Positions 27,316 through 38,281 of a DNA stretch of 64,000 nucleotides are shown here, in pieces (positions within the stretch are counted from its first letter, which is position 1; the number at the start of each line of letters is the position of its first letter). The position numbers and the translations under genes are program-made. This stretch comes from Cognatundibacterium rivi (lineage in GTDB: Bacteria; Pseudomonadota; Gammaproteobacteria; Burkholderiales; Burkholderiaceae_D), in the NCBI RefSeq assembly GCF_018139565.1, contig NZ_JAGSPK010000002.1, positions 620,001 through 684,000 of the forward strand. The letters run 5' to 3'. The notes beneath the pieces were generated by a model. The model saw only the letters and a list, made by a program, of their open reading frames with translations, was not told where the DNA came from and did no database searches.

Positions 27316-28458
27316 CTACTGGAGATTAAAACGAACGTCATCGAATTGAGAAGTCAATTTTTCATCTGACATTTGTTGCGCTTTAACAGAAGCGAAATCA
27401 GCGATTGTGTCGCGTAACAGACTTAGTCCGACGCCGGTACGGGCACTCAAAAAAATCCGGTCAATTTTACCATATTCATTCAGGGCAACTGATGGTTCCA
27501 GACCCGCCAGATCAATCTTATTAAACACAATCAACTGAGGAATATGATCGGCACCAATCTCCTTCAACACCTGATTGACCTGAAAAATCTGCTCTGTCCT
27601 GACTGGGCTATTTGCATCGACCACGTGCACAAGCAAATCAGCGTGAATAGTCTCTTCAAGCGTTGCCCGGAATGCCGCCACCAGTTGATGCGGTAATTCA
27701 CGGATAAATCCAACCGTATCTGAGATAACGACACTTCCAGCGTCGCCAAGATAGAGGCGTCTAGATGTCGTATCAAGTGTCGCAAATAATTGATTTGCCG
27801 CGTAGGCGCCAGCCTTCGTAAGAGCATTAAACAATGTCGACTTACCAGCATTTGTGTAACCGACCAATGAAACTGAAAAAGTTTTACTGCGATCACGTGA
27901 GCGCCGCTGAGTTTCGCGCTGCTGACGCAGCTTATCCAGCTTAGCCTTCAGCATTTTGACGCGCTCACCCAGAAGACGCCTATCCGTCTCTAACTGAGTC
28001 TCACCCGGCCCACGCAAACCGATACCACCTTTTTGCCGCTCAAGGTGAGTCCAGCCACGGATTAAGCGCGTCGCAAGATGCTGCAGCTGCGCCAACTCGA
28101 CTTGAACCTTCCCCTCGTGACTCTTCGCTCTTTGGGCAAAAATATCAAGAATGAGGCTAGTACGATCAATCACGCGAGTTTTGAGGCGACGCTCAAGATT
28201 TCTTTGTTGAGCCGGAGATAAAGCGTGATTAAAAATGACCAAATCAAGCTCGGAATCAGCAACAGCTGCAATCACCTCATCAGCCTTGCCAGAGCCGATA
28301 AACAATGCAGCATCCGGCCCTGATTTTTTGCAGGTGATTGTCGTTACAACATCCGCTCCGGCAGACTGTGCCAGTAGTGAAAGCTCTTCGAGACTATCGG
28401 CAAAACCATCTTTACCGAAATCAACACCGACCAAAGCGGCGCGCATATTTAAAGACAT
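27316..28458 (-). CDS. hflX: Ribosome-associated GTPase HflX
   Basis: 380 residues. HflX binds the 50S subunit and splits stalled or stressed ribosomes. The N-terminal HflX domain (MRAALVGVDFGKDGFADSLE, LDLVIFNHALSPAQQRNLER) is followed by the signature linker GGIGLRGPGETQLETDRRLL, a coiled coil, and the GTPase domain. G-motifs are GYTNAGKSTLFN (residues 200-211), DTVGFIRELP and NKIDLAG. The start could be M1 at 28458 or M5 at 28446; the first is used, behind GGATAC. It sits between hfq and hflK as is standard. Confidence 0.96.
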   Translation of the reverse strand: MSLNMRAALVGVDFGKDGFADSLEELSLLAQSAGADVVTTITCKKSGPDAALFIGSGKADEVIAAVADSELDLVIFNHALSPAQQRNLERRLKTRVIDRTSLILDIFAQRAKSHEGKVQVELAQLQHLATRLIRGWTHLERQKGGIGLRGPGETQLETDRRLLGERVKMLKAKLDKLRQQRETQRRSRDRSKTFSVSLVGYTNAGKSTLFNALTKAGAYAANQLFATLDTTSRRLYLGDAGSVVISDTVGFIRELPHQLVAAFRATLEETIHADLLVHVVDANSPVRTEQIFQVNQVLKEIGADHIPQLIVFNKIDLAGLEPSVALNEYGKIDRIFLSARTGVGLSLLRDTIADFASVKAQQMSDEKLTSQFDDVRFNLQ

Positions 28459-28484
28459 GTATCCAAATTTTCAGGGGCCAAAAA

Positions 28485-28721
28485 TTACTCGGCCTCAGCT
28501 TCAGAATTAATACTCACGGCACGCGCAGGCACAACAGTGGAGATAGCGTGTTTATATACCATTTGCGTTACGGTATTTCTCAGCAACACGACATATTGAT
28601 CGAAAGATTCAATATGTCCCTGTAACTTAATACCATTTACCAGGTAAATAGATACTGGGATATGTTCTTTACGCAGCGCGTTCAGAAACGGGTCTTGTAA
28701 CAGTTGCCCTTTGTTGCTCAT
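28485..28721 (-). CDS. hfq: RNA chaperone Hfq
   Basis: 78 residues. Hfq forms a hexameric Sm-like ring that pairs small RNAs with mRNAs, including rpoS mRNA in other bacteria. The Sm1 motif ([20 protein letters not shown]) and Sm2 motif ([12 protein letters not shown], with the KHA proximal-face residues) are present. The N-terminus [15 protein letters not shown] is the proteobacterial form with Q8, and the C-terminal tail is short, as in betaproteobacteria. The start ATG follows GGAGCTGTC. The 143-bp leader after der contains a small hairpin at 28792-28109-type position, described separately at 28792-28117. Confidence 0.98.
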   Translation of the reverse strand: MSNKGQLLQDPFLNALRKEHIPVSIYLVNGIKLQGHIESFDQYVVLLRNTVTQMVYKHAISTVVPARAVSINSEAEAE

Positions 28722-28791
28722 GACAGCTCCATTGTGTTGTTGTGATCAGGAGTTTGGGATTATCTTGTATTTTTCAAGCAATCCATCCGAA

Positions 28792-28817
28792 ATTACAGCT
28801 ATCTGTAATGCTTTTTT
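28792..28817 (+). other. Terminator-shaped hairpin antisense to the der-hfq gap
   Basis: ATTACAG - CTAT - CTGTAAT (28792-28109 in short form: left arm 28792-28798, right arm 28803-28809) forms a 7-bp stem. On the + strand it is followed by GC and six T. Its orientation is opposite to der and hfq, so if it works as a terminator it would stop antisense transcription. The stem is AT-rich and the call is tentative. Confidence 0.35.
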
Positions 28818-28864
28818 ATTCAATTCGCAAAAATTATTGCGCCATGCGAACCAGTGCAAACCAA

Positions 28865-30205
28865 TTACTTCGTTTTATCAAACGGATTTTTACCGGATCG
28901 CATCTCTATTCTCAAAGGAGTTCCCACCAATGAGAACGTTTCCCTGAAATGCTTCTCCAAATAACGCTTATACACATCACCAACTGCATCGAGCGCGTTA
29001 CCGTGAATTACAATGATAGGTGGATTTTGTCCACCCTGATGAGCATAACGCAATTTTGGCCTGATCGAACCTTTGCGCTTAGGTTGCTGATGCTCAACCG
29101 CCTCAATCAAAGCACGAGTCAATTTTGGCGTTGATAAATTCGCCATCGCAGCAGCGTAAGCAGAATCTATCGATTTCATTAACGGGCCGATGCCTGTCGA
29201 TTTCAGGGCTGAAATAAAATGGAATTTTGCAAAGGTGAGGAAGTTCAACTTCCGCTCGATGTCCATTTTAATTTCATCTCGCCGATCGCTTTGTAAGCCA
29301 TCCCATTTATTTACACCAACAACCAAGGCTCGGCCTGACTCGAGAATAAATCCGGCGATATGCGCGTCTTGCTCAGAAATATCCTGCTGCGCATCCAGCA
29401 ATAAAAGAACGACGTTCGCTTCAGAAACAGATTGCAGGGTTTTGACCACTGAAAATTTCTCAATCGCTTCAAAAACCTTACCGCGTCGGCGAATACCAGC
29501 AGTATCGATTAAGGAATAATGCTTACCATCCCTCTCAAACGGAATCTCAATTGAATCCCGAGTTGTACCAGGCATGTCAAAGGCAATCACACGATCTTCA
29601 CCAAGCAAGGTGTTCACCAAAGTTGACTTGCCGACATTCGGGCGCCCGACAATAGCAATCCGGATACCTTTAACCGCATCCTCAGCAGGTTCCGATTCTG
29701 GTGGTCGCTGTGCAAACGCAATATCGAGCGACTCTTCTACCAGATCAGCGACACCATCTCCATGGGCAGCAGAGATCACATACGGATCACCAAGTCCTAG
29801 CTCATAAAAATCTGCTGTTACTGAAGAATACTTCATACCTTCGGCTTTATTGACAACCAACATCACCGAGCGACCAGACTTACGTAAAAAATCTGTGATC
29901 GTTTTGTCGTGCGGCGTCAAGCCCTGACGTCCGTCAACGATAAAAATAATGACATCAGCTTCAGCAACTGCTTGCTTGGTCTGTTTTGCCATCTCATGCA
30001 AGATACCTTCTTTCGCTACTGGCTCAAAGCCACCAGTATCAATAACCAGAAAAGGTCGCTCACCAATACGTCCCTCGCCATAATGACGATCACGAGTGAG
30101 CCCTGGTAAATCAGCTACCAACGCATCACGTGAACGGGTAAGCCGATTGAACAGCGTGGATTTGCCGACATTTGGTCGACCTATAAGTGCAATAACCGGC
30201 TTCAT
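28865..30205 (-). CDS. der: Ribosome-assembly GTPase Der (EngA)
   Basis: 446 residues with the tandem GTPase design unique to Der, required for maturation of the 50S subunit. The first G-domain begins [15 protein letters not shown] (residues 8-22), with DTGGFEP and VNKAEG. The second repeats [20 protein letters not shown] near residue 187, with [11 protein letters not shown] and VNKWDGL. The C-terminal KH-like domain is [20 protein letters not shown] and [20 protein letters not shown]. The protein is complete. bamB lies 6 bp upstream, a conserved proteobacterial pairing. Confidence 0.98.
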   Translation of the reverse strand: MKPVIALIGRPNVGKSTLFNRLTRSRDALVADLPGLTRDRHYGEGRIGERPFLVIDTGGFEPVAKEGILHEMAKQTKQAVAEADVIIFIVDGRQGLTPHDKTITDFLRKSGRSVMLVVNKAEGMKYSSVTADFYELGLGDPYVISAAHGDGVADLVEESLDIAFAQRPPESEPAEDAVKGIRIAIVGRPNVGKSTLVNTLLGEDRVIAFDMPGTTRDSIEIPFERDGKHYSLIDTAGIRRRGKVFEAIEKFSVVKTLQSVSEANVVLLLLDAQQDISEQDAHIAGFILESGRALVVGVNKWDGLQSDRRDEIKMDIERKLNFLTFAKFHFISALKSTGIGPLMKSIDSAYAAAMANLSTPKLTRALIEAVEHQQPKRKGSIRPKLRYAHQGGQNPPIIVIHGNALDAVGDVYKRYLEKHFRETFSLVGTPLRIEMRSGKNPFDKTK

Positions 30206-30211
30206 TTAATA

Positions 30212-31357
30212 TTACTCGGTTGCGATCGCAACCACTAATCCTGATTTTGTTTGAACAATCAAATTTGAACCGACCACGACAGGCGCAGCTAAAATCTGAC
30301 TACCATCAGTAGGTAACCTACCGATGAAAGAACCATCTTCTCTTGAGAGAAAATGCACGTAACCTGCCAAATCACCCACGACAACAGAGCGACCAAAAGA
30401 AACAGGCGTTGATAAGCGACGATTGGCAAGCTTATCATTTTTCCAAGCACTAGAACCTGATTCACGATTATAAGCAGTCAGAGCACCACCAACATCTGCA
30501 GCAAAGACAAAGCGCTCATCGACACCGACACCAACCTCACTGGATAATTTCTTTACCCAACGAACAGCGCCTGTATTCAGATCGAAGCAACCGACCCGCC
30601 CCTGATAAGCACTGGCGCAAACATCACGCCCAATGATCGCAGGAAATCCTGAAACATCCGCAACACGCTCAAGTTCAGTCGCACCTTTTGGCTCTCCAAC
30701 CACGGCTTCCCAGCGCAAGCTGCCATTGGCGAGAGATAAAGCTGCCATACGCCCACCTGGCAAAGCGATGATCACCTGATCACCTGCAACGACCAAACCT
30801 GGGAACGCACGTAACGTTAAAGCGGGCAAAGTACGCTCAACCACCCATTTACGGGCGCCGGTTTCAACGTCATATGCGCTAATTTTATTATCAATGCTAC
30901 GAACAACAACTAAACTATCAGATAATGCCGGGGCTGATAAAATTTCTGTGGAATCCTGATTTTTCCAACGCAGCTTGCCTTCATTATCGAAAGCAAACAA
31001 ACCCCCCTTATCACCTGCAACGACGACCGTTCTGGCATTCGCTCCGACACCGCCCGTCAAACGCACGCCAGCGTTAATACGCCAGTCTGCACGTCCACTG
31101 GCCGCATCAATCTTCAGCAAGGTTCCATCAGCGGCAGCAACATAGAGCTGCTGCCCAACAATTGCCGGCGAGAACACGTAGTTTTGAGCCGAACCGACCT
31201 GAACGGACCATAACTGTTTAACAGAAAGAGTCGGTTTTATCTCTAACAATGCTGCCGGTACATTTTTTTCAGATTTTGAGGAGAATGGATTCCACGAAGA
31301 ACATCCTGCCAAAACACACAATGCAGCCGCCGAAATTATTTTGGCAGAAAAATGCAT
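30212..31357 (-). CDS. bamB: Outer-membrane assembly lipoprotein BamB
   Basis: 381 residues from the ATG at 31357, which follows AGGAG by six bases; a GTG two codons upstream is less likely. BamB is the beta-propeller lipoprotein of the BAM complex that helps insert outer-membrane barrels. A lipoprotein signal is clear (FSAKIISAAALCVLAGCSSW, with lipobox LAGC, Cys19). The mature part contains repeated PQQ-like blades (VSPAIVGQQLYVAAADGTLLK-type, then ASGRADWRINAGVRLTGGVG, NEGKLRWKNQDSTEILSAPA and NTGAVRWVKKL). It lies between yfgM and der, its usual place. Confidence 0.95.
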   Translation of the reverse strand: MHFSAKIISAAALCVLAGCSSWNPFSSKSEKNVPAALLEIKPTLSVKQLWSVQVGSAQNYVFSPAIVGQQLYVAAADGTLLKIDAASGRADWRINAGVRLTGGVGANARTVVVAGDKGGLFAFDNEGKLRWKNQDSTEILSAPALSDSLVVVRSIDNKISAYDVETGARKWVVERTLPALTLRAFPGLVVAGDQVIIALPGGRMAALSLANGSLRWEAVVGEPKGATELERVADVSGFPAIIGRDVCASAYQGRVGCFDLNTGAVRWVKKLSSEVGVGVDERFVFAADVGGALTAYNRESGSSAWKNDKLANRRLSTPVSFGRSVVVGDLAGYVHFLSREDGSFIGRLPTDGSQILAAPVVVGSNLIVQTKSGLVVAIATE

Positions 31358-31368
31358 AAACACTCCTG

Positions 31369-32019
31369 TTATTTGCTTACTGACTCAACAGATCCACCAA
31401 TCGCATCCAATTTAATTTGAATTAATTGTTTTACTGAATTTTTTTCTGTCGCCTTGTCCAATGCAACCTGGTAGGACTTTCTAGCGTCGTCCAATTTAGC
31501 CTGCGCAACGAAAATATCGCCTTTTCTGTCAGCAACATCTGCTTGCAGCTCAGCTGGAAATTCACCTGACAACTGTTTCAACGCTTCATCAAATAATTTT
31601 TCATCCAACAAAATACCAGCCAGACGTATCTTCGCTAAAGCCTTGTACTCGTCGCCTCTACCAGAATCAATTACCCACTGAAGCTGACTTTTAGCAGACT
31701 TCAAATCATTTGCATCAAACGATGTTTTAGCTGACACCAATGCGGCCATCGAAGCGTATGACGTCGCAGGAAACTTCTCTTTTAAGTCACCCACAGCGCG
31801 CTGAATCTTTGCCGCATCTTTTGCTGTTACAGACTTCTGCAACTCTTCATATAACTGCGAGGCTTGCCCCGCCTGATTCGTTTGATAGTTATTCCATTGC
31901 ATCCAACCTGCATAGGCAGCAAGCGCGATGATCAAAACCCAGGTAATCAAATTACCATATTGCTTCCATGTTGCTTTCAGTGTTGCGAGTTGCTCTTGTT
32001 CTTCGAGATCGTATGCCAT
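31369..32019 (-). CDS. yfgM: YfgM/tetratricopeptide-type membrane protein
   Basis: 216 residues. A short cytoplasmic N-terminus (MAYDLEEQEQLATLKATWKQ), one transmembrane helix at about residues 23-42 (NLITWVLIIALAAYAGWMQW) and a periplasmic helical domain with TPR-like repeats (SAKTSFDANDLKSAKSQLQW, AKIRLAGILLDEKLFDEALK, GDIFVAQAKLDDARKSYQVA). In E. coli YfgM partners PpiD at the Sec translocon and affects the Rcs response. Location between hisS and bamB is the same as in E. coli, supporting orthology. Its exact role in this organism is not shown by the sequence. Confidence 0.9.
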   Translation of the reverse strand: MAYDLEEQEQLATLKATWKQYGNLITWVLIIALAAYAGWMQWNNYQTNQAGQASQLYEELQKSVTAKDAAKIQRAVGDLKEKFPATSYASMAALVSAKTSFDANDLKSAKSQLQWVIDSGRGDEYKALAKIRLAGILLDEKLFDEALKQLSGEFPAELQADVADRKGDIFVAQAKLDDARKSYQVALDKATEKNSVKQLIQIKLDAIGGSVESVSK

Positions 32020-32031
32020 GTTTTTATAAGA

Positions 32032-33393
32032 TTAATGGTTAATATGAATATGATTCGGGTCATCGCAGCAAGAGCTGTCATCACCAGTGCCTGCGATCTG
32101 ATCAACCAGATAATCTACCGCAGCATCAAACGGAACACTGATTTGATTATTTTCAGCAATATCGGATCGCATGGATTTTATACTGACATTATTATTGGCA
32201 ACCTCGTCTTCACCAATAATCACCGCGTATGCGCAACCACTGGCGTCTGCCTTCTTCATTTGCGATTTAAAACTACCAACCCCGGTCGCGGTTGCGCAAT
32301 GTAGCACAACATCAAGCCCGGCATCGCGTAATCGCTCACCAAGAACCAAAGACTGCATTTGCCCCTCGTCAGTCTGGTGAACCAGATAAACATCACACAA
32401 GGAAGGCTGATGAACATCACCAGCAACCTTCATCAATTCAATCAGTCGTTCAATCCCCATTGCAAAACCACAAGCAGGCGTTGGCTTTCCACCAAAAGTT
32501 GAGAATAAAGTATCATAGCGTCCACCAGCACACACTGTTCCCTGTGACCCTAACTCGTCTGTCACCCACTCAAAAACAGTGCGATTGTAATAATCCATAC
32601 CTCTCACAAGACGCGGATTAATCGTGAACGGAATACTGTTGTGACGCAGTATTTTTTGTACTCCATCAAAGTGAGCCAGCGACTCAGCGCCGAGATAATC
32701 CAACAGTTTTGGCGCAGCATTGACCATTTCTTGCATCGCAGGATTTTTTGTATCAAGTATCCGCAGTGGATTGCTATGCAAGCGACGCTTCGCTTCCGCA
32801 TCGAGAATATCAGAGTGATTCTCAAAATAACTGATTAACGCTGCACGGTGCAAATTTCGCTCGTTTGCATCACCGATCGAATTTAACTCAAGGCACACAT
32901 TCTGCAAACCGAGATCATCCCAGAGCCGCTGACACAGCATAATCAATTCAGCGTCAATATCTGGCCCACTAAAACCCAAGGCCTCAGCACCTACCTGATG
33001 AAACTGACGATAGCGTCCTCGCTGAGGCTTTTCATGGCGGAACATAGGGCCCGCATACCAAAGGCGCTTCGGGCCATCATAAACAAGATTGTGCTCAATT
33101 GCTGCACGCACGACTCCCGCTGTTCCTTCTGGACGCAAAGTCAACTTATCGCCATTCATCGAGTCTTCAAATGAATACATTTCTTTTTCGACGATATCGG
33201 TCACCTCACCGAGTCCACGGGCAAACAGCGGAGTAGGCTCAACTATCGGTGTACGAACCTGCTGAAAACCATAGCTCTTCAAGACCGAGTGAACCGTATT
33301 TTCGAATAGTTCCCAGAGCGCAGAATCATCAGGGAGCAAATCATTCATTCCCTTAACACCAACTATTTTTTCTATTTTTTTATTTTCTGACAT
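32032..33393 (-). CDS. hisS: Histidyl-tRNA synthetase
   Basis: 453 residues, a complete class II synthetase that charges tRNA-His. Motif 1 region [20 protein letters not shown], motif 2 [20 protein letters not shown] and [20 protein letters not shown], the histidine-specific loops [13 protein letters not shown] and AGGRYDTL, motif 3 [16 protein letters not shown], and a C-terminal anticodon-binding domain ([20 protein letters not shown]) are visible. A His/Asp/Cys-rich tail ends the protein ([14 protein letters not shown]), not typical of all HisS and possibly metal-binding. ispG lies 17 bp upstream. Confidence 0.97.
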   Translation of the reverse strand: MSENKKIEKIVGVKGMNDLLPDDSALWELFENTVHSVLKSYGFQQVRTPIVEPTPLFARGLGEVTDIVEKEMYSFEDSMNGDKLTLRPEGTAGVVRAAIEHNLVYDGPKRLWYAGPMFRHEKPQRGRYRQFHQVGAEALGFSGPDIDAELIMLCQRLWDDLGLQNVCLELNSIGDANERNLHRAALISYFENHSDILDAEAKRRLHSNPLRILDTKNPAMQEMVNAAPKLLDYLGAESLAHFDGVQKILRHNSIPFTINPRLVRGMDYYNRTVFEWVTDELGSQGTVCAGGRYDTLFSTFGGKPTPACGFAMGIERLIELMKVAGDVHQPSLCDVYLVHQTDEGQMQSLVLGERLRDAGLDVVLHCATATGVGSFKSQMKKADASGCAYAVIIGEDEVANNNVSIKSMRSDIAENNQISVPFDAAVDYLVDQIAGTGDDSSCCDDPNHIHINH

Positions 33394-33409
33394 AAGAAAC
33401 TCAGTTCAA

Positions 33410-34678
33410 TTATTCAACTACTGTTGGTGCATAACGCTTTGCGACATAGTTCAGCACAATTGCCTGAAATTCTTCAGCAATTCTATCTCCACGCAATGTC
33501 ATCGCTTTTACACCATCAATAAACACTGGTGCAGCTGGCGACTCACCTGTACCCGGAAGGCTAATACCGATATTTGCGTGTTTTGACTCACCAGGGCCAT
33601 TCACGATACATCCCATGACAGCAACATTCATACTCTCAACGCCAGGGTACTGCTTCTTCCAGACAGGCATCTGCTCACGCAAGAAAGTCTGAATATCGTC
33701 TGCCAATTCCTGAAATACCGTGGAAGTCGTGCGACCACAACCAGGACAAGCAATCACCATCGGCGTAAATTTCCGCAACCCCATGGTCTGCAAAATTTCC
33801 TGACCTACAATCACCTCACGACAACGGTCACCGCCAGGCTCGGGAGTCAACGATATACGTATCGTGTCGCCAATCCCCTCTTGCAACAATACCGAGAGCG
33901 CAGCGGTGGAAGCAACGATCCCTTTGCTCCCCATTCCCGCCTCAGTTAAACCCAAGTGCAAAGGATATTCGCAGCGCGTCGAAAGTTCCCGGTACACCGC
34001 AATCAAATCCTGCACACCAGAAACTTTGCACGATAAGATAATTTTATCCCCAGCCAACCCCAGTTCCTCTGCACGCTGCGCATTTTCTATCGCAGATGTA
34101 ATCAACGCTTCATACATGACAGACTGCGCAGTCCAAGGCACGGAACGACGAGCATTCTCATCCATAATTCTTGCTAACAGGGTTTGATCCAGACTACCCC
34201 AATTAACACCAATACGAACGGGCTTATCATAACGGCAGGCCAGCTCTATCATCTGAGCAAACTGAGATTCGCGCTTTGCCCCTTGCCCTACATTACCCGG
34301 ATTAATCCGGTACTTCGACAAGGCTTGCGCACACTCAGGAAAATCCTGCAGCAAGGTATGACCGTTATAATGAAAATCACCAACCAGCGGAACATCAACA
34401 TCCATTTTGTCGAGTTGCTCGCGAATTGCCGGAACAGCCGCCGCCGCCTCAGGATTATTGACAGTAATACGCACCAACTCAGAACCTGCCCGTGCCAGAT
34501 CCTTGATCTGAATTGCGGTTGCAATTACATCGGCAGTATCTGTATTTGTCATTGATTGCACAACAACCGGCGCATCACCGCCGATCACAACTTTGCGCTT
34601 TCCGTAGACTACGCTTGCCGCACGACTAAGACGTCTCTGGCGTGGGCCAGACAAAATTTCAGACAAAAGAGACTCCAT
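33410..34678 (-). CDS. ispG: 4-Hydroxy-3-methylbut-2-enyl diphosphate synthase IspG
   Basis: 422 residues. An iron-sulfur enzyme of the MEP isoprenoid pathway that converts MEcPP to HMBPP using reduced flavodoxin or ferredoxin. The TIM-barrel part begins [20 protein letters not shown]. The 4Fe-4S Cys ligands appear in [20 protein letters not shown] and [20 protein letters not shown]. Both metal-binding segments are intact. The start ATG lies 2 bp after the rodZ stop, and hisS follows after 16 bp, so the genes are one transcription unit. This shows that the organism uses the MEP rather than the mevalonate route. Confidence 0.98.
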   Translation of the reverse strand: MESLLSEILSGPRQRRLSRAASVVYGKRKVVIGGDAPVVVQSMTNTDTADVIATAIQIKDLARAGSELVRITVNNPEAAAAVPAIREQLDKMDVDVPLVGDFHYNGHTLLQDFPECAQALSKYRINPGNVGQGAKRESQFAQMIELACRYDKPVRIGVNWGSLDQTLLARIMDENARRSVPWTAQSVMYEALITSAIENAQRAEELGLAGDKIILSCKVSGVQDLIAVYRELSTRCEYPLHLGLTEAGMGSKGIVASTAALSVLLQEGIGDTIRISLTPEPGGDRCREVIVGQEILQTMGLRKFTPMVIACPGCGRTTSTVFQELADDIQTFLREQMPVWKKQYPGVESMNVAVMGCIVNGPGESKHANIGISLPGTGESPAAPVFIDGVKAMTLRGDRIAEEFQAIVLNYVAKRYAPTVVE

Positions 34679-34680
34679 AC

Positions 34681-35682
34681 TTACTTGACAATCAAATTAA
34701 CGACATTCGAGTCTTTGCCTGTAGTGATATCCATTGCATTACCGCGCAGCGACGCATCAACTCCCGCAGCGTTACCCAGTCTCAGTTGCAAGGTTTCTTT
34801 CACATCAAACACTTCTTCACTACCCGCTTTTGCCAAATGCGAAGTGAGAACTGTGCCATTTTCTTTTTTAACCTGCACCCATGAATCCTGGCGAAACTTC
34901 AGCCGCAACTTATCATTACCAGCATTAACAGGCTGAACCAAAGGTGCATTTTCAGCTGCATTGGATGAAACTACTGCAGCAATTGGATGACTGGCAGAGG
35001 TTACTTCAACTAAGGTTTTAGGCGGTTCACTGCGCTCAGCATTCGCACTATTGGCAATCTCAGCAACCGCAGAAGACGGCGCAGAAACAGGGCTGGCTTT
35101 TTCAACAACGGGCATAGATGCCGTAACAGCCTCTGCAGAACTTGCAGAAACAGACAGAGCATCAGTCTGAACAGATGGTTTTGCGAAAAAAGCCTTCACA
35201 TAAGAAGATTGCTCCACATATTGATACGACACAAATAGCAATGCAGCCACCGCAAAAAAGGCGGCTGCCATCAGATATCTGCGATTATTGTTTTCGCTTC
35301 TCCCCAAAAATGGCGAGCGCGATTCCTGAAAAGGGGTTGCCAGAGTGGGTTGCAGCCCAGCATCTAGCGCTTGCCCAGTTTGATCATCAGGCAAGCAAGC
35401 AATAAGCTCAGCAGGATCCAGTTTAAGCAGCTTTGCGTAGGAACGTACAAATCCCCGCACAATCACCAACTTTGGCAACTGTTCAAAAGCATTATTTTCT
35501 AACGCAATAATCTGCCGAGGCGACAATTTAAGTTGCCCCGCCACCTGCTCAACACTCAATCCAGCCAAAGTGCGGGCTGCAGACAGCAAACCACCAGCAG
35601 TCTGAACAACACTTAGCGCTGGCTTAGACTCTCCTGCAGAAAGCAATACCTCTGACGCCGGATTCAACCCCACATCACTCAT
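34681..35682 (-). CDS. rodZ: Cytoskeletal protein RodZ
   Basis: 333 residues from the ATG at 35682 ([18 protein letters not shown]), preceded by GGGGAT; the frame runs upstream into pilW. RodZ links MreB filaments to the cell-wall elongation machine. An N-terminal helix-turn-helix ([20 protein letters not shown], then [20 protein letters not shown]) is followed by a membrane helix at about 138-156 ([20 protein letters not shown]), a Ser/Ala/Val-rich periplasmic linker and the DUF4115 beta domain ([20 protein letters not shown]). It overlaps pilW by 8 bp. Same order as in many proteobacteria. Confidence 0.93.
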   Translation of the reverse strand: MSDVGLNPASEVLLSAGESKPALSVVQTAGGLLSAARTLAGLSVEQVAGQLKLSPRQIIALENNAFEQLPKLVIVRGFVRSYAKLLKLDPAELIACLPDDQTGQALDAGLQPTLATPFQESRSPFLGRSENNNRRYLMAAAFFAVAALLFVSYQYVEQSSYVKAFFAKPSVQTDALSVSASSAEAVTASMPVVEKASPVSAPSSAVAEIANSANAERSEPPKTLVEVTSASHPIAAVVSSNAAENAPLVQPVNAGNDKLRLKFRQDSWVQVKKENGTVLTSHLAKAGSEEVFDVKETLQLRLGNAAGVDASLRGNAMDITTGKDSNVVNLIVK

Positions 35683-36481
35683 CAAAAGATCCCCGCTGCA
35701 AAAGGCCAAATTCACGTGAACCCGGATGACGTCGGCGCAATTGCGTCGCATAACCAGTCATAGCAGCCTCGTCGCCGAGTCGTTTTTCAATTTTTATGGC
35801 AAGCCACAAAACATCCGCAGTTAATACGTCAAACTTAATTACTCGGTTGATATAAAAACGAGCCTGACTATATTCGCCACGGTCATACAGAATTTTGGCA
35901 AGGTTTGCGTTAATACCTGGATTTGCCGGATCTTGCTTAAAGCCCTCGACGAAATACTTTTCAGCGCGAGGCACGTCCTTCATCCTCAGGCTACAAAGAC
36001 CCGCATTGTTATAAGTTTTACCTAAATTGGCGTATGCTGGATTATTTATAACGCGATCAAGATAAGCCAAGCCCTGCTTTTCGCGACCATTCTGACAAAG
36101 AAACCAGCCATAATTATTCTCCACGTCGACATTCCCTGGGGATAGTTTCAGTGCCTGCAAAAAATTATCTTCCGCTAATTGCTTTTCACCGATATCCATA
36201 AAAATAACGGCGCGAACAGCGTAGGCATCAACCATATCCGGATAAATCAATAACGCTTGCCTGATCTCTTCCAGCGCAACTTTGTGCTGTCCTTGCTGAT
36301 AATAGCCGACTGCCAATTGCATTCTGATAGACGCGCGCTTTTGCAGTTCAAGCTTTTCCGCTGAAACAGCGGACTCATCGACACGCGCATCCAAATGCCT
36401 GGACGCACAAGCAGAAACAGACAAAACCAGAGAAAGGAGCAATACCTGCTTTGCGCGAGAGCTAAATTCAAAAATTTTCAC
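35675..36481 (-). CDS. pilW: Type IV pilus biogenesis/stability lipoprotein PilW (PilF)
   Basis: 268 residues. A lipoprotein signal ([18 protein letters not shown], Cys25) is followed by tetratricopeptide repeats ([80 protein letters not shown]). In Pseudomonas and Neisseria this outer-membrane pilotin helps the PilQ secretin multimerise. The start is GTG at 36481 overlapping the rlmN stop (GTGA), so translation is coupled to rlmN. No other pilus gene is in the window, and a function with the T2SS secretin cannot be excluded. Confidence 0.93.
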   Translation of the reverse strand: MKIFEFSSRAKQVLLLSLVLSVSACASRHLDARVDESAVSAEKLELQKRASIRMQLAVGYYQQGQHKVALEEIRQALLIYPDMVDAYAVRAVIFMDIGEKQLAEDNFLQALKLSPGNVDVENNYGWFLCQNGREKQGLAYLDRVINNPAYANLGKTYNNAGLCSLRMKDVPRAEKYFVEGFKQDPANPGINANLAKILYDRGEYSQARFYINRVIKFDVLTADVLWLAIKIEKRLGDEAAMTGYATQLRRRHPGSREFGLLQRGSFDE

Positions 36482-37635
36482 TGTGTGATCTCCACGATCT
36501 TGCCAAAATTTTCGCCAAATTTCTTTTGATATTCTGCCATTTTTTGCATGCGCTCCTGCACACGCGTCCTATCCTTCACATCACCTGCTAACTGACCACA
36601 TGCTGCATCAATATCATCGCCCCGCGTTTTACGTGTCGTTGTGACGATACCAGCGTCCATCAACACTTGTGCAAAAGCTTTAATCCTTGGATTGGCGGAA
36701 CGCTTCAGACCCGACTCCGGAAATGGATTAAACGGAATCAGGTTAAACTTACAAGGCACATTTCTCACCAGTTGAATCAACTCACGTGCATGCTGATCCG
36801 AATCATTAACACCATCCAACATACAATATTCAAAGGTAATGAAATCTCTTGGCGCAAATTCCAGATAACGCTTACACGCCGCCATCAACTCGTTTAACGG
36901 GTATTTTTTATTTAACGGTATCAAACTGTCGCGCAGCACATCATTCGAGGCATGCAAAGAAACTGCCAATGCGACCGGGCACTCCTGCGACAACTTATCC
37001 ATCATAGGAACAACACCACTGGTCGACACCGTAACACGTCGACGGGACAAACCATACGCATTGTCATCCAACATTAAACGCAACGCGGCGACCGTGGGTT
37101 CGAAGTTTAACAGCGGCTCGCCCATCCCCATCATCACAACGTTGGTAATTTGGCGCTCACCTTTGGGACCAGGAATCACGCCTTTCGTCTTCCTTAATTC
37201 AAACTCTGCCATCCATAACTGACCGATAATTTCTCCAACAGTCAGATTACGATTAAATCCTTGCTTACCAGTGGAACAAAAGCGGCAATTCACCGCACAT
37301 CCCGCTTGCGTAGAGATACACAAGGTTCCACGATTTTCTTCAGGAATAAACACTGTTTCAACAGCATTCCCCTGCCCTACATCAACCAACCACTTACGGG
37401 TACCATCAGAAGAAGTGTGATCACTAATTACAGAGGGAGCAGCTATAACCGCTCTGGTTGCCAACTTTTCGCGCAAAGACTTTGCAAGATCAGTCATCTC
37501 ATCAAAAGTACTCGCGCCAAATTGATGAATCCAGCGTTGCAACTGCTTTGCACGGAACGGCTTCTCACCCAACTCGCCGCAATATGCAGTGAGCTGCGCA
37601 GGATCTAAATCCAATAAATTAATGAGTGCCGTCAT
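36478..37635 (-). CDS. rlmN: Dual-specificity RNA methyltransferase RlmN
   Basis: Radical-SAM enzyme that makes m2A at 23S rRNA A2503 and at tRNA A37. 385 residues. The radical-SAM Cys cluster CAVNCRFC supplies C113, C117 and C120. The C-terminal catalytic Cys is in [13 protein letters not shown], and the second catalytic Cys is expected earlier in the same fold. GMGEPLLNF and [12 protein letters not shown] are further family motifs. The start ATG lies 83 bp after the ndk stop, in a gap holding a CCCTACACC/GGTGCAGGG hairpin with one mismatch (37654-37683). It overlaps pilW. Confidence 0.97.
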   Translation of the reverse strand: MTALINLLDLDPAQLTAYCGELGEKPFRAKQLQRWIHQFGASTFDEMTDLAKSLREKLATRAVIAAPSVISDHTSSDGTRKWLVDVGQGNAVETVFIPEENRGTLCISTQAGCAVNCRFCSTGKQGFNRNLTVGEIIGQLWMAEFELRKTKGVIPGPKGERQITNVVMMGMGEPLLNFEPTVAALRLMLDDNAYGLSRRRVTVSTSGVVPMMDKLSQECPVALAVSLHASNDVLRDSLIPLNKKYPLNELMAACKRYLEFAPRDFITFEYCMLDGVNDSDQHARELIQLVRNVPCKFNLIPFNPFPESGLKRSANPRIKAFAQVLMDAGIVTTTRKTRGDDIDAACGQLAGDVKDRTRVQERMQKMAEYQKKFGENFGKIVEITQ

Positions 37636-37718
37636 GCGTTTTTCTTTCTTACACCCTACACCACAACATTTTGCGGTGCAGGGAGATAATTTCTAACTAC
37701 TAATCAATCTACTTCAAA

Positions 37719-38144
37719 TTAACGTGAATACACGTTTAATGCTGGGAAGAAATAAGCGATTTCAACTGCAGCAGTTTCAGCAGCATCAGAACCGTGCACT
37801 GCGTTTGCATCGATAGATTCAGCGAAATCAGCACGAATAGTACCTTTTTCTGCTTTCTTAGGATCAGTTGCACCCATCAGATCGCGGTTTTTCAGAATCG
37901 CGCCTTCGCCTTCCAACACTTGCACAAATACAGGACCGGAGATCATGAAATCAACCAGATCTTTGAAGAATGGACGTGCTGCGTGAACAGCATAAAAGCC
38001 CTCTGCTTCAGCGCGGGACAATTGTGTCAGGCGAGCAGCAACAACTTTCAGACCTGCGTTTTCAAAACGGCTGACAATTTGACCAATCACGTTTTTTGCA
38101 ACTGCGTCAGGTTTAATAATAGACAATGTACGTTCGATAGCCAT
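37719..38144 (-). CDS. ndk: Nucleoside diphosphate kinase
   Basis: 141 residues from ATG 38144 ([18 protein letters not shown]), preceded by GGAG; the frame extends 14 codons upstream without homology. The enzyme transfers the gamma-phosphate from ATP to other NDPs through a phospho-histidine. The catalytic His is H117 in [12 protein letters not shown]. The conserved [38 protein letters not shown] motifs are all present. Length and sequence are entirely standard. It heads the block ndk-rlmN-pilW-rodZ-ispG-hisS. Confidence 0.98.
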   Translation of the reverse strand: MAIERTLSIIKPDAVAKNVIGQIVSRFENAGLKVVAARLTQLSRAEAEGFYAVHAARPFFKDLVDFMISGPVFVQVLEGEGAILKNRDLMGATDPKKAEKGTIRADFAESIDANAVHGSDAAETAAVEIAYFFPALNVYSR

Positions 38145-38281
38145 CAAAAACTCCAATAAAAAGAAAGGGTTAAGACAAAAACTCAAGAATTCATCTAACC
38201 TTCGATTTTAGCATGAAACACTTCGCAGAACATGTCTTTAGAGTAAGCTAAAGCCAAATGCCTCACTCCATCGCGATCCGC

